Source of the DNA: Histomonas meleagridis
Taxonomy: Eukaryota; Parabasalia; Tritrichomonadida; Dientamoebidae
Direction of reading: 5' to 3'
Length of the DNA: 64,000 nucleotides
Assembly: GCA_020186115.1 (NCBI GenBank)
Contig: WSYJ01000113.1
Span: forward strand, 62,001-126,000
A program made the translations under genes and the position numbers. This document shows, in pieces, positions 34,595-46,412 of this stretch. The notes beneath the pieces are model-generated. The model saw only the letters and a list, made by a program, of their open reading frames with translations. It was not told the DNA's origin and did not search any database. How positions within the stretch are numbered: position 1 is the stretch's first letter; the number at the start of each line of letters is the position of its first letter.

Positions 34595-35197
34595 TTAAAA
34601 GTCATTCATGAGAAGAGAACGTAATTTATTTTTCTCTTCATTCTCTACAGCAACACAAACTAACGCTCGAAATAAAGCATCCGCCACGTCATCTTTCTTC
34701 TCAACCGACTCGAAAGAACTTATACACTCCTTTTTTGTATTTTTCCAAAAAATTACTTATCAATCGCACACTTAGTTTTTTATGATTCTTTATTCTTTGT
34801 ATTATAACTGATTTTTTAATTTTGAAAATTTACTTTATTTGGATCAAATAATATTATATCTTCAGGTTGAACTGTAATTTAGAGATATAGAAATAATGCT
34901 ATACATTAAACAGCTCGCGATAATGTTTCTGTATTTACTACTGTCGTTTAATAATTCTTTTATTACTTTTCTTCAAATGAAAAGCATATTTTTCAGCAAT
35001 AATTTCAAATATATTTTTAATTGTAATGCTCTATCAATCGAAACTTGAAATTTTGACTTCAGTTTTTGTTAAATCAAACAATTTAATATCAACGGATAGC
35101 TCATTAAAACCTTTGATGTAATCGGAAAATGATTGCAACATAGCGAGATATTTTAATTCCTAATATCAATTGAAACAATAACTTTTTGTTTTTGCAT
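34595..35197 (-). pseudogene. Decayed RuvC-like resolvase, left-arm copy
   Basis: Reverse-complement homologue of the intact gene at 38285-38857. Several indels (for example around 34740, 34880, 35040 and 35160) destroy the frame, although start and stop contexts are still recognisable. One good copy per element is apparently enough, in contrast to the highly conserved small genes. Confidence 0.85.
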
Positions 35198-35219
35198 TTT
35201 AATTAAATTAAAAATTATG

Positions 35220-36507
35220 AAAATGAAAACATAAATAAGAGCTTTTTCAACACAATCATTTAACGACAACGTGAATTTGAAACAAGTATTTTTAAGTGTG
35301 AATGACTTAAAATTTGATATTCAGTAATTATAAAAACATAAACATAATCATTATTGATTTCATTAACGACAAAACATTCGTATAATAACGTGATATATAT
35401 ATATTAATCCTATATTTTGATGTAAAAAGTACCTTTTAATTTTCAAAGGTGAAATGCCACCTGAAAAAATCACCTTCTACGAATCCGAGTAAATTAGCGT
35501 TTTTCGGATGATCTGACGTGAATATTAAGTGTTTACGTGAGCTGCTGATGATTCATTAACGGCAATGTAAATTTAAAACAAGTTTACTTTCGTTGTTGAA
35601 ATAAGCATAAATGACTTAAAATTTGATATTCAGTAATTATAAAACAATAATGATTTCATAAATACAATCACATTAACGGCAAACGTGAATTTGAAACAAG
35701 TATTTTTAAGTGTGAATGACTTAAAATTTGATATTCAATAATTACAAAAACAATAATGAAAATCATTAACGGCAAACGTGAATTTGAAACAACAATTTTT
35801 AAGTAAAATAACAAGAAAATACAAGGACGTTTATGAGTTGTTATTAATTCTATGTTTGCTTTTATATATTATTCCAAATCTACTTAACAACTAACTAACT
35901 AACTAACTAACCTAACAAAAAAAAATTCGAGAAAGACTTTTCAGAAATGACAGCTCCTAAGGGTCTGCAAAATTGCAGTACCTTCTATGAACTGAAAAAT
36001 GCTTAGAAACAGGCTCAAACCTCAGAACAATCAAGAGAAACTTAATGATGTGTCGAAAGTTCTTATTTCTTGTTCTTCAATTAATGATGTGTCGAAAGTT
36101 CTTATTAACTGAGGTTTTGATCTTTAAAAAGTACCTTTAAAATTTTGAGGGTTAAAAAAATAAAAAAGTGAACCCTTTTTTTGAACCTCTTACGAATCCG
36201 AGTAAATTAGCGTTTTTCGGATGATATGACGTGAATATTAAGAGTTAGCTGGATCTATTGACGAAATCATTAACGGCAAAAGTTGATTTGAAACAAGTTG
36301 AAATAAGCATAAATGACTTAAAATTTGTTGTTCAATAATTACAAAAAATAATAATGAAATCACAAACGGCAAAAGCATTGATTAAAATTGAAAATAAAAC
36401 ATCAATATATCATTTCTGAAGACATATTAATTTTGAATAGTTTATTTCAGAAAGTGTCAAGGTCGCGAGTTCAAAATACAAACAGTAGCATTTTTTATAA
36501 TTTGACG
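35220..36507. repeat. Non-coding cassettes of the inner left arm
   Basis: Contains repeated AACGTGAATTTGAAACAAG blocks, the AGGGTTAAAAA...GTGAACCCTT...CGAATCCGAGTAAATTAGCG cassette (35430-35530, 36130-36240) and (CTAA)n with TTCGAGAAAG at 35890-35945. No gene. The mirror sequence is 36978-38280. Confidence 0.65.
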
Positions 36508-36592
36508 CCAAGGAATATTCAAAATCATTTTGTTTAAAAATATTATTACCATTTTTGTTTTTCGTTTTTGATAACAAATATTTTTGTCATAA

Positions 36593-36972
36593 TTTGAGAT
36601 CTTTATGAAAAATCAACCGATAAGAATTTATTTGAGATCTTTATGAAAAATCAACCGATAAGAATTTATTTGAGATCTTTATGAAAAATCAACCGATAAG
36701 AATTTATTTGAGATCTTTATGAAAAATCAACCGATAAGAATTTATTTGAGATCTTTATGAAAAATCAACCGATAAGAATTTATTTGAGATCTTTATGAAA
36801 AATCACCCGATAAGAATTTATTTGAGATCTTTATGAAAAATCAACCGATAAGAATTTATTTGAGATCTTTATGATAAATCAATCGATAAGAATTTATTTG
36901 AAAGCTTTACGAAAAATTGACGACAAAGAATTTATTTGAAAGCTTTATGAAAAATCAAACAATGAATTTATT
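36593..36972. repeat. 38-bp tandem repeats in the palindrome spacer
   Basis: The unit begins TTTGAGATCTTTATGAAAAA, then TCAACCGATAAGAATTTA. About eight good units start at 36593 with a period of 38, then two diverged units beginning TTTGAAAGCT. They lie only in the 470-bp spacer between the arms. Confidence 0.95.
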
Positions 36973-38284
36973 TGAAACGTCAAATTATAAAAAATGCTAC
37001 TGTTTGTATTTTGAACTCGCGACCTTGACACTTTCTGAAATAAACTATTCAAAATTAATATGTCTTCAGAAATGATATATTGATGTTTTATTTTCAATTT
37101 TAATCAATGCTTTTGCCGTTTGTGATTTCATTATTATTTTTGTAATTATTGAACAACAAATTTTAAGTCATTTATGCTTATTTCAACTTGTTTCAAATCA
37201 ACTTTTGCCGTTAATGATTTCGTCAATAGATCCAGCTAACTCTTAATATTCACGTCATATCATCCGAAAAACGCTAATTTACTCGGATTCGTAAGAGGTT
37301 CAGAAAAAGGGTTCACTTTTTTATTTTTTTAACCCTCAAAATTTTAAAGGTACTTTTCGAAGATCAAAACCTCAGTTAATAAGAACTTTCGACACATCAT
37401 TAATTGAATAACAAGAAATAAGAACTTTCGACACATCATTAAGTTTCTCTTGATTGTTCTGAGGTTTGAGCCTGTTTCTAAGCATTTTTCAGTTCATATA
37501 AGGTACTGCAATTTTGCACATCGTCAGAAGCTGCAATTTCTGAAAAGCCTTTCTCGAATTTTTTTTGTTAGGTTAGTTAGTTAGTTAGTTAGTTGTTAAG
37601 TAGATTTGGAATAATATATAAAAGCAAACATAGAATTAATAACAACTCATAAACGTCCTTGTATTTTCTTGTTATTTTACTTAAAAATTGTTGTTTCAAA
37701 TTCACGTTTGCCGTTAATGATTTTCATTATTGTTTTTGTAATTATTGAATATCAAATTTTAAGTCATTCACACTTAAAAATACTTGTTTCAAATTCACGT
37801 TTGCCGTTAATGTGATTGTATTTATGAAATCATTATTGTTTTATAATTACTGAATATCAAATTTTTAAGTCATTTATGCTTATTTCAACAACGAAAGTAA
37901 ACTTGTTTTAAATTTACATTGCCGTTAATGAATCATTAACAGCTCACGTAAACACTCAATATTCACGTCAGATCATCCGAAAAACGCTAATTTACTCGGA
38001 TTCGTAGAAGGTGAATTTTTTCAGGTGGCATTTCACCTTTGAAAATTAAAAGGTACTTTTTACATCAAAATATAGGATTAATATATATATATCACGTTAT
38101 TATACGAATGTTTTGTCGTTAATGAAATCAATAATGATTATGTTTATGTTTTTATAATTACTGACTTTGAATTTTTAAGTCATTTATGCTCAAATCCACA
38201 TGTTTCAAATTCACGTTGTCGTTAAGTGATTGTGTTGAAAAGCTCTTATTTATGTTTTCATTTATAATTTTTAATTTAATTAAA

Positions 38285-38857
38285 ATGCAAAAACAAAAAG
38301 TTATTGTTTCAATTGATATTGGAATTAAAAATCTCGCTGTTGCAATCATTTCCGATTACATCAAAGGTTTTAATGAGCTATCCGTTGATATTAAATTGTT
38401 TGATTTAACAAAAACGAAGTCAAAATTTCAAGTTTCGATTGATAGAGCATTACAATTAAAAAATATATTTGAAATTATTGCTGAAAAATATGCTTTTCAT
38501 AAAATAATAATTGAACGACAAGTAAAACAAAACATTATCGCGAGCTGTTTAATGTATAGCATTATTTCTATATCTCTAAATTACGTTCAACCTGAAGATA
38601 TAATATTATTTGATCCAAAAAGTAAATTTTCAAAATTAAAAATCAGTTATAATACAAAGAATAAAGAACATAAAAAACTAAGTGTGCGATTGATAAGTAA
38701 TTTTTTGAAAAATACAAAAAATGAGTGTATAAGTTCTTTCGAATCGTTTGATAAGAAAGATGACGTGGCAGATGCTTTATTTCAAGCGTTAGTTTTTGTT
38801 GCTGTAGAGAATGAAGAGAAAAATAAATTACGTTCTCTTCTCATGAATGACTTTTAA
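38285..38857 (+). CDS. RuvC-fold Holliday-junction resolvase (A22/CCE1-like)
   Basis: 190 residues. I chose MQKQKVIV at 38285 rather than the upstream ATG at 38186 because conserved sequence starts there. SIDIGIKNLA (Asp11) is the first RuvC motif; IIIERQ has Glu77; DKKDDVADA supplies Asp160 and Asp163. This is the layout of poxvirus A22 and fungal CCE1/Ydc2 resolvases, with the hallmark GIKNLA. The length fits the family (about 180-190). Predicted to cut four-way DNA junctions, for instance in replication intermediates of this palindromic element. The only intact resolvase copy. Confidence 0.88.
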   Translation: MQKQKVIVSIDIGIKNLAVAIISDYIKGFNELSVDIKLFDLTKTKSKFQVSIDRALQLKNIFEIIAEKYAFHKIIIERQVKQNIIASCLMYSIISISLNYVQPEDIILFDPKSKFSKLKISYNTKNKEHKKLSVRLISNFLKNTKNECISSFESFDKKDDVADALFQALVFVAVENEEKNKLRSLLMNDF

Positions 38858-39021
38858 TTTATATTTTATAATTAATTTTGTCGTTTTATTTTTTCAATTA
38901 ATTTTGTCATTCACACTAAAAAATTCTTGTTTTGACACGTTTCAAAATAATCCTTTTCGTTAATGTATTTCTTTGTCTTCTTCTTCATTCTCTCCGTCTT
39001 TGTTTTCATTAACGCCGTCAT

Positions 39022-39258
39022 TAATCAAAGCCATATAACCTATAAACCTTGTTCCCTTTTATCAAATAGTCGTTTTTTAAATATTTGTGCCACAAAATTA
39101 TTTGAGACAGCGACGCCAGAGTCATTTAAATAAAGCTCTTGAATTTTTGAACGGCTCATATTTTTTAAACTATCTTTCAATGTATCATACCAAACGATAA
39201 AATCTATCACTTGATTCTTTCGTATTTTATTTTTTCGGTCAACTGTTAACTTACTCAT
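39022..39258 (-). pseudogene. 78-residue protein gene, right-arm copy, frameshifted
   Basis: Identical to the left-arm protein up to VAQIFK. One extra base in the T run at about 39074-39079 then diverts the frame to RLFDKREQGL and a stop near 39040. The original downstream codons are still present in the other frame. A homopolymer sequencing error is possible. Confidence 0.6.
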
Positions 39259-40082
39259 TTTATAATCAGTAAAAATTTACATTAATGATTTAAAATTAAC
39301 TTTAAAATCAAGGGTGTGCAAAATTGCACAGTGTCATAAAATTTAAAAAATTCATGGCGACAGGATCCTGTCATCTTATGTTTTAACAGTAATTTTATAA
39401 TCGACGTATCATTAGTTATTCATCAGTAAATGAAGAAGTATTTTTAAGAGGTAATTATTAGTTTCGACAAAGGATTAACGATTTATTATGATTTGTTCAA
39501 TGTTTTTCTTAATTATACTGTTAAATGTATCGGTCCCGGTCCCAAGTTACAAATTAAAATTCATGTCGGGAGTCGGAGCTCTCCGCCACTTATATATAAA
39601 CATAAATGGGACTTGGGACTCGTTACTTTGTTACCAAAAGAATTTTAAAAAATTGATGGTGGTCAAATCGTACCGCCTTATGTTTAACAGTAATTCTATA
39701 ATCGACGAAATCATTATTGATATAACACGAACGGAAGAAGTATTTTTTAAGCGTTTGATGCTAAAATCGACATAGGATTAACATATAAGTAAACAGAAGA
39801 AGTATTTTTTAAGCGTTTGATGCTAAAATCGACATAGGATTAACATATAAGTAAACATAAGAAGTATTTTTAAGTCGTTCGCGCTTAAATCCACTTGTTT
39901 TAAATCAACATAATCATATTGATATAACATGAATGAAGAAGTATTTTTAAGTCGTTCGCACTTAAATCCACTTGTTTTAAATCAACATAATCATTATTGA
40001 TATAACACGAACGGAAGAAGTATTTTTATACGTTTGATGCTAAAATCAACGTATTCATTATTGATTTTTAATTAGTGATTTT

Positions 40083-40460
40083 TCAACTAAAATAATAATA
40101 ATAATATTTAATGACGACTCCATCTTCATTCCTGAACGTCTCATAGTTTTTTGTAAAATAAACGACTTTGTTATTGTTCTTTGTCAGCGTTCTATGCTTT
40201 GTGTTAGTAACGTAAATATAAACGGGAATTTCAAACGTTATGCTTGAATCACCAAATTTTATGTTCTTTATTCTAATGCGATACACTATATTGTCAAACG
40301 TTTGTGATTCGTCAAAGTCGAAGTAAAACTCTATAAAATTTTGTTTGCCGTAAATTCTAAATATATTTTCTATAATAGTGTTTGCGTTAGTGAATTCTTC
40401 ATCTTCAAAACAAAATGATATATTATATCTTAAAAATTCTTCTGGAATTAATAACTCCAT
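40083..40460 (-). CDS. 125-residue acidic/beta protein, right-arm copy
   Basis: The protein is identical to that at 32991-33368. Same position relative to the 55-bp array, on the other strand. Function unknown. Confidence 0.6.
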   Translation of the reverse strand: MELLIPEEFLRYNISFCFEDEEFTNANTIIENIFRIYGKQNFIEFYFDFDESQTFDNIVYRIRIKNIKFGDSSITFEIPVYIYVTNTKHRTLTKNNNKVVYFTKNYETFRNEDGVVIKYYYYYFS

Positions 40461-40539
40461 TTATATAAAAATAAAATTATAAATTGATAATTTAAAATTA
40501 ATGACTTTGGCGTTGATGTAAAGCTGAATGATAAAGCTG

Positions 40540-40825
40540 AATGATAAGAACAAAAATGATGTGTCGAGAGTTCTTTAATTAATGCTTTTCGTTGAATGAT
40601 AAGAACAAAAATGATGTGTCGAGAGTTCTTTAATTAATGCTTTCGTTGAATGATAAGAACAAAAAATGATGTGTCGAGAGTTCTTTAATTAATGCTTTCG
40701 TTGAATGATAAGAACAAAAATGATGTGTCGAGAGTTCTTTAATTAATGCTTTTCGTTGAATGATAAGAACAAAAATGATGTGTCGAGAGTTCTTTAATTA
40801 ATGCTTTCGTTGAATGATAAAGCTG
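40540..40825. repeat. Short 55-bp array, right arm
   Basis: About five units of the same sequence (as reverse complement) as the long array in the left arm, flanked by the same GCTGAATGATAAAGCTGA and GCTGATGATGATAAAGC edges. The difference in copy number is the main cause of unequal arm length. Confidence 0.95.
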
Positions 40826-40890
40826 ATGATGATAAAGCTGATGATAACGTTAATGCAAGATGTGTTTTTGAGCGTTGACAAAAATAATAT

Positions 40891-41160
40891 TTAACACACA
40901 ATATAAGTTTGACCTCCATAAATAACTGTTGGTATGTTATCAGGTTTTATTAAATAAGCTATATGACGAGATATTTTAATTCCAGTTTCTTTTTCAAAAG
41001 CTTCTCTTAAAAAATTCAATTGTGAACGTTTTGGAATTGTTTTTAAAATTTCTTTTATATCATCTCGCATTAGAAAATCAATATACAATCTTTTTTGGTT
41101 TTTTGTTAATCTATGTTTTTTGTTATCTTCTGTGTTATTAATATCATTAATGGTTTCCAT
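40891..41160 (-). CDS. Small conserved basic protein, right-arm copy
   Basis: 89 residues, identical to 30477-30746. Starts 90 bases from the primase-helicase start on the other strand. Confidence 0.6.
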   Translation of the reverse strand: METINDINNTEDNKKHRLTKNQKRLYIDFLMRDDIKEILKTIPKRSQLNFLREAFEKETGIKISRHIAYLIKPDNIPTVIYGGQTYIVC

Positions 41161-41250
41161 TTATTAGTCGTAAAAATATTAAAAATATGTTTTGTAATTA
41201 AGCTTAGTTTTAATGTTGTAATTACTTTTTTTAGCAGCATTAAAAAGAAT
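41161..41250. promoter_or_regulatory. Divergent promoter region, right arm
   Basis: Same 90-base A/T-rich intergenic segment as at 30387-30476. Confidence 0.5.
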
Positions 41251-43630
41251 ATGAATAACGATACATTCATTGGTGATAAAATAACTTTGCGTAATTATGA
41301 AAAACACGATGGCGTAAAGATCGGGAAAAAGAACCGGAGAAGCTTTACTTGCTAATTTATCGCCGTACGCGATTGTTGATATAGACGTTAAATGTGAACA
41401 AGAAGAAGTTTTGAAATCTTTTAATTCTAAAGCTTTTAATAAGTGTAAAATTGTAAAAACTGCGTCAGGAGGAATTCATATTTATAGTTTTTGGGATCAA
41501 TCGATGTCTTTAAATAAGAATAGATTTATTAAATGCTTCAGTTGTGAATTGTTCGATGTTGATTTATTCGTTCCGATAGATAGAGAGAAACGATCGATAG
41601 TAGTATTACCGGGAAGTAAAGCAAAGAATCACGATGGAGTTATTGGTGAGTATATATTAATAAACGATTGCAATAATGATGAATTAATGACTTTTGATGA
41701 TTTAAAAAATATACTTTTTGATGAGATTGGAATTGATTTTGAAAGTTTGATTGAGAAACAAAACGAAAAAGTTACTGTTTTTAATGAAGAATTGAATTTT
41801 AATGAAGAATTAAATTTTAATGAAGAATTATTTGAAGAAGAAACAGAAGAAAGAAATCCAGAGAATGAATTAAAATTATTTAATGCTTTAGTTAATGGTT
41901 TTAAAAATCTTGAAATCCACAACGACTGCAATAAATCAGTAGATCAAGAAATTTCTCTGCTTCCTGTAATTTGCGGTTTTAATTCTTTTGAAAGTGAAAC
42001 AATCAATCGCGATTTAATAAACGATGCGTTTATGAAAATTTATGAAACAGCTGATTTAACAGTTAATGCTAAAAATAAATTCTTTGAACAAATAACAAGA
42101 AATAGAAGTAAGAGATTTAAACATCATGGCGTGTTATTAAAGATATTAAAAATTCATAATAATGATTATTATAATAAATTTATATTGCCGTTAATTAAAA
42201 AAAATAATGTTTCTAAAGATGAGTTTTTAAATTCTAAATACTGTTTTTCTGATTATTTGAAAGAAATGATTAGTTTTTCAACAGTTGACGACTATATAAA
42301 TAACCTTATAAAATGTTTGGCGTTCACTGATTTGGGAGATTATATAATGAAAGTTTTCAATGATGGAAAAATTGATTTTCAAATTTTAGATTCAAAATCA
42401 CTTCAGAATTATTTCAATTTTGACATCACACTGCCAACAACAAACGAAGAAAAAGAACTGATGCGTAAAAGGCATAAAAAGATTTCAGACACAAAAACTA
42501 TATCTTTGTTTAAAGAATTACGAAACGTTAAGAATAGAGATAGATTCAAAAGTTTTGTGAGGTTTGAAGTTATTGGAGATGATGACAAAATTTTCTCTCT
42601 CTTTAGAGCTCCCTCAATCACAATGAGTTATACCTCAATAGAAGATAAACCTGATCTTATTAGTAAATGGATTCAATTAATTGAAGATCAACTTTTTGAT
42701 GATGAAGCAATAAAAGCTTTTCATCATCTACTTAAAATAGCAGCTTTTACTTTAAAGTTTCGTAAAAAAGCTCCAGTATTCTTTATTAAATATTCTTCAA
42801 CCGGAAATTCTGGAAAAACATATATCGACAATTCATTCAAAAAACTTTATCGAGATTTTGCCTTAGTCGGAATAAATGAACTACAACTAAGTGAGAAGCA
42901 CAACGGTGGTTTTGCCAAAAAGCTTTATCGTTCTTATGATGAGTTTTCAACTGATAATTATTCAAATAAAACAACTAATAATATCATCAAACGATTGACT
43001 AATAATTCACAAACGGTGCGATCGATGAATCGTGATACACGCCAAGAAAATGATTTTGCCATCGACGTATTAAACACAAATCACGCGGATTTATACGGTA
43101 TGTTGAATTCAGGAGATCAAGCCTTGCTGTCAAGATTTTGTATAATTAGATTTAAAGAAAGAAGCATTTTTGAATCTGAATTTGTTAAGGATAAAGATGT
43201 TATTGACGATATTAATTTTCCATTATCTTTATATAATTATTTAATGTCTTTAGATCTAAATGATTTTGTGAAAAGAAATTTATTTGACCGATATGATTCA
43301 TCAATTGTTCAAAATCAATTGAGAGCCATTAAAGAATCTCCGCTTGAAGATTTCCTTGATGATATTCAAGAATGTTGGAAGAATGCAATATATCATGACG
43401 AAGAAATAGAATATATAACAGTATCAGAAATGAACCGGTTATACGTTCAATACTCAAAATACGATCGCTTTAAACTAAGTAAGAAATCATTTGAAAGAGA
43501 GCTGATGGAAAAAGAAATTTATAAGGAACAAATAAAAATATTCGGTAAAGTCACTCGTGTATTTTATAGAAAGAGAATTGATGAAGAATTTGATGAAGAA
43601 TTTGATGAAGAATTTGATGTTAAGAGATAA
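41251..43630 (+). pseudogene. Prim-Pol/SF3 primase-helicase, right-arm copy, one frameshift
   Basis: Start MNNDTFIGDK at 41251. One extra G in TCGGGAAAAAG (41321-41330) shifts the frame after about 25 codons. From 41411 the frame is open for 739 codons to 43630, spanning the GGIHIY primase motif, Walker A (about full-length residue 515, STGNSGKTY), INELQ, VLNTNHAD and the Arg finger. Compared with the left copy it has an additional FNEELN repeat near 41790-41830 and DEEFDEEFDEEF at the end. Since each arm copy is broken at a different base, neither gives a full protein as read. Confidence 0.87.
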
Positions 43631-44539
43631 ATTATATTGTAATTATTTTTTGAATTTATGATATCATTTATTTTTTGCAGTCGACGAATAAGTTTATGAT
43701 ATATTTTTATGGTTCAAGTTATGATATCAATTTTTTCTTAATTATACTGTTAAAAGTGATGGTCCCAAAAATTAAAGCTAATGGTACTAATCAATATAAC
43801 ATCACTTTTAGGATTATTATCCGTTTGTTTTTTCCGTTAATCATTCAGTTAATTGTATTTTCCTGTTAATTGTATCGGTCCCAGTCCCAAGTCACAAATC
43901 AAAATTAATGTCGGGAGTCGGAGCTCTCCGCCACTTATATATAAACATAAATGGGACTTGGGACTTGGGACTCATTAATTTAAAAAAAAATCTAAAATCA
44001 CACAACCATTAACGACTCACATTATTTTAAAACAAGTTTACGTTCGTTCAATTTATCAGCGTTTATTGCAACATTCGACAAAGGATTAATGATAAAACAT
44101 TAACATTAGATGTAGATTTATGCGTTTGCTTGCTTATTTCGACAAAGGATTAATGATAAAACATTTATTAAAACAAGTTTACGTTCGTTCAATTTATCAG
44201 CGTTTGTTACAACATTCACAAAGGAATTAATGATATATCATTATTTTAAAACAAGTTTACGTTCGTTGAATTTATCAGCGTTGATTGCTAAAATCGACAA
44301 ATCACTCACACACACGAATGAAACATCAATTTTTAAGTGTTAATTACAAAAATCTAAAAATAAATTTATGATGTCATCAATTTTAAAACATGAAATTATA
44401 AGCATTGAGGTCTTAAGACCGAAGAATATTTTAGAAGTAAACCTAACAACCTAACCTAACTTAACTTAACCTAACAAAAAAAATTCGAGAAAGCCTTTTA
44501 TGAAATTCAGCATTTTGCATAGTATGTGATTTTCTTCTT

Positions 44540-45878
44540 GTTTCTAACGGTTGACCTTTTATTAAAATGTTCTTTAACGACTTTCAATAATGAAAAGCTT
44601 CTTGTTGTTAAATCTGTTCCGAAGTAATTATTATACATATCACACAATTCACCAATCTCTAATTCTCCGTCAGGAACTGAAGCAAGAAATGAATCAAAAC
44701 TTAATTCAATACTCTGAACTTTTGTTTTTTACTTCTTGTTTCTCTTCTGTATTAATTCCTAAATTCTCCATTAACGTTTGAATATAATCGGAAAATCTAC
44801 TTTCTAATACTTCCGGTAAGTCTCTAATTAAAATTTGATTTATATCTCTTACGATTGACTGAGCATAAACTTTTATTGCAGTTGAATTTTCAAATGTTAT
44901 TGAACTTTTAGCTATTGAACCGATGGAGTTTTTTCATAAAATTATAAATGGTCATAAAATGATCAGAAATGAAATTTTTTCAAATGATTTCTTTAAATAT
45001 TGTTCAATTGTTAAATACTCTTCTGTTTCATTAAATTGTATTTTTGCGATTAGAAATTGTAATCTATTAATTAAAGTTTGATTGTGTTCGGTAAACGCTT
45101 TAATTACTTTTTGTGATGACTTAGTATCAAATACGTTTCTTATAGTTTTTTCATATTTATTTCGACTTATTTCATCAAAAGCATTTTTATACATATCGTA
45201 ATACTCGTCCAACAATTCCGTATAATTCTTATTGACACATTCATGAACAAATTCATTAAGATTTCTTATCACATCTTTGTTTGAATGTGGTATAGATAAA
45301 TATTCAATCAATCTCTTTCTCTCTTCTTCCTGTTCTTTCTGCAAACATTTTTCTTTCCATTCGCCAAGCTTGAATTTTTGATCATTTATCCAACAATCGC
45401 ATAAAACAATTTCATCTTGAAGTTCTTGTTCCATTTCTTTGTAAATGTGATTCTCACGATAATATTTATTTATTAATCTATCTTCAATTATTTCGGGAAG
45501 GTTCTTTTGCATATTCTTTAAATTTTCAATATCTTCTAAATCATCTTTATCTAATTCATATTTTCCGATAATAGCGTCATATTGTTTTAATTTCTTTTCG
45601 ATTTTATGATCTAAAGTATCATATGAATCATCAAAATTTTCATTAACGTAAGTTTCAATAACTTCTGGTTCAAAAAGTTTTAATTTCTCTTCGCAGTGCT
45701 TCTTGCAATTTTCAAGATGTTCAATATTCCAATTTAACGAAGTGAAATAGTTTGATTGTGGTTTGAAAACCTCAATCGGACAATCATTAATAGTACATTT
45801 CATTAAACTTTTGCCGTAAACGTAAACGTAATTTTCAAGAGTTGCTGTTGCAGTAAGTGGAACTAACTTATCACACAT
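44540..45878 (-). pseudogene. Coiled-coil protein with possible zinc-binding N-terminus, 3' part broken
   Basis: The open part (44952-45878, 308 codons, start MCDKLVPLTA) has an N-terminal region with CTINDCPIEVF, H and C residues in a spacing that recalls FLYWCH/WRKY-GCM-type zinc fingers (weak), then about 200 residues of charged helices likely to form coiled coil. Two TGA codons follow in the same frame near 44935-44950, after which the reading continues (SIGSIAKSSITFENS, RDLPEVLESRFSDYIQ). After a shift near 44700 comes a DGELEIGELCDMYNNYFGT segment. Unique to the right end of the element. Function unknown. Confidence 0.45.
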
Positions 45879-46026
45879 TTATATACAAATAAAAAAATTA
45901 AATTTAAAAAAAACTAACTTTATTTTTTCTGAGCAAACAAGCGTTTTCTGAACTACAACATCAAGAAACAGCACTAAATACAACATTCAACATAAAAATA
46001 AGCCTTTTCCGTCAATTAATCATCAT

Positions 46027-46412
46027 CAGCAGCAGTAAACATGTAAAATTCACGTCATATCATCAAGTTAGAATTCAACCTCAAAAATATATGGACTTTT
46101 ACGAAAAGGCTTTCTCGAATTTTTAATGGTAGGTTAAGTTAAGTTAGGTTAGGTTGTTAAGTAGCAGTAGAAATATTTTAACAACAACACACAACTTTCC
46201 ACATAGGATTAACATCAAAACACAACTTTCGACATAGAATTAACAGCAACTTTTCCGTGAACTTATAGTTAGCAGCAGTAAACATGTAAAATTCACGTCA
46301 AGTCATCAAGTTAGAATTCAACCTCAAAAATATATGGACTTTTACGAAAAGGCTTTCTCGAATTTTTAATGATAGGTTAAGTTAAGTTAGGTTAGGTTGT
46401 TAAGTAGCATAT
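46027..46412. repeat. Two direct copies of a 140-bp cassette
   Basis: 46027-46166 and 46268-46412 share CATGTAAAATTCACGTCA, TCAACCTCAAAAATATATGG, GAAAAGGCTTTCTCGAATTT and a GGTTAAGTTAAGTTAGGTTA run. Related cassettes occur in the arms. No gene. Confidence 0.8.

Larger units (their letters stand above)
26400..36507. repeat. Left arm of the giant inverted repeat (about 10.1 kb)
   Basis: Homologous in reverse complement to 36978-44409. The inner edge is sharp (TTTGACG at 36501-36507 against CGTCAAA at 36978-36984). Coding parts are nearly identical between arms, with the 89- and 125-residue genes giving identical proteins. Length differs because of tandem arrays (26470-27480 and 30820-32915 are longer here) and divergence at 27480-27965. 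Confidence 0.9.
36978..44409. repeat. Right arm of the giant inverted repeat (about 7.4 kb)
   Basis: Reverse complement of 26400-36507 with shorter tandem arrays. The outer limit lies where CTTATAATTTCATGTTTTAAA-like sequence ends (near 44409). Beyond it begins sequence found only at the right end. Confidence 0.9.

Noticed and set aside
41629-41931. Antisense 100-codon frame in the primase-helicase
   Set aside because: Shadow of the coding strand with Ser/Asn runs opposite Glu/Asn repeats.
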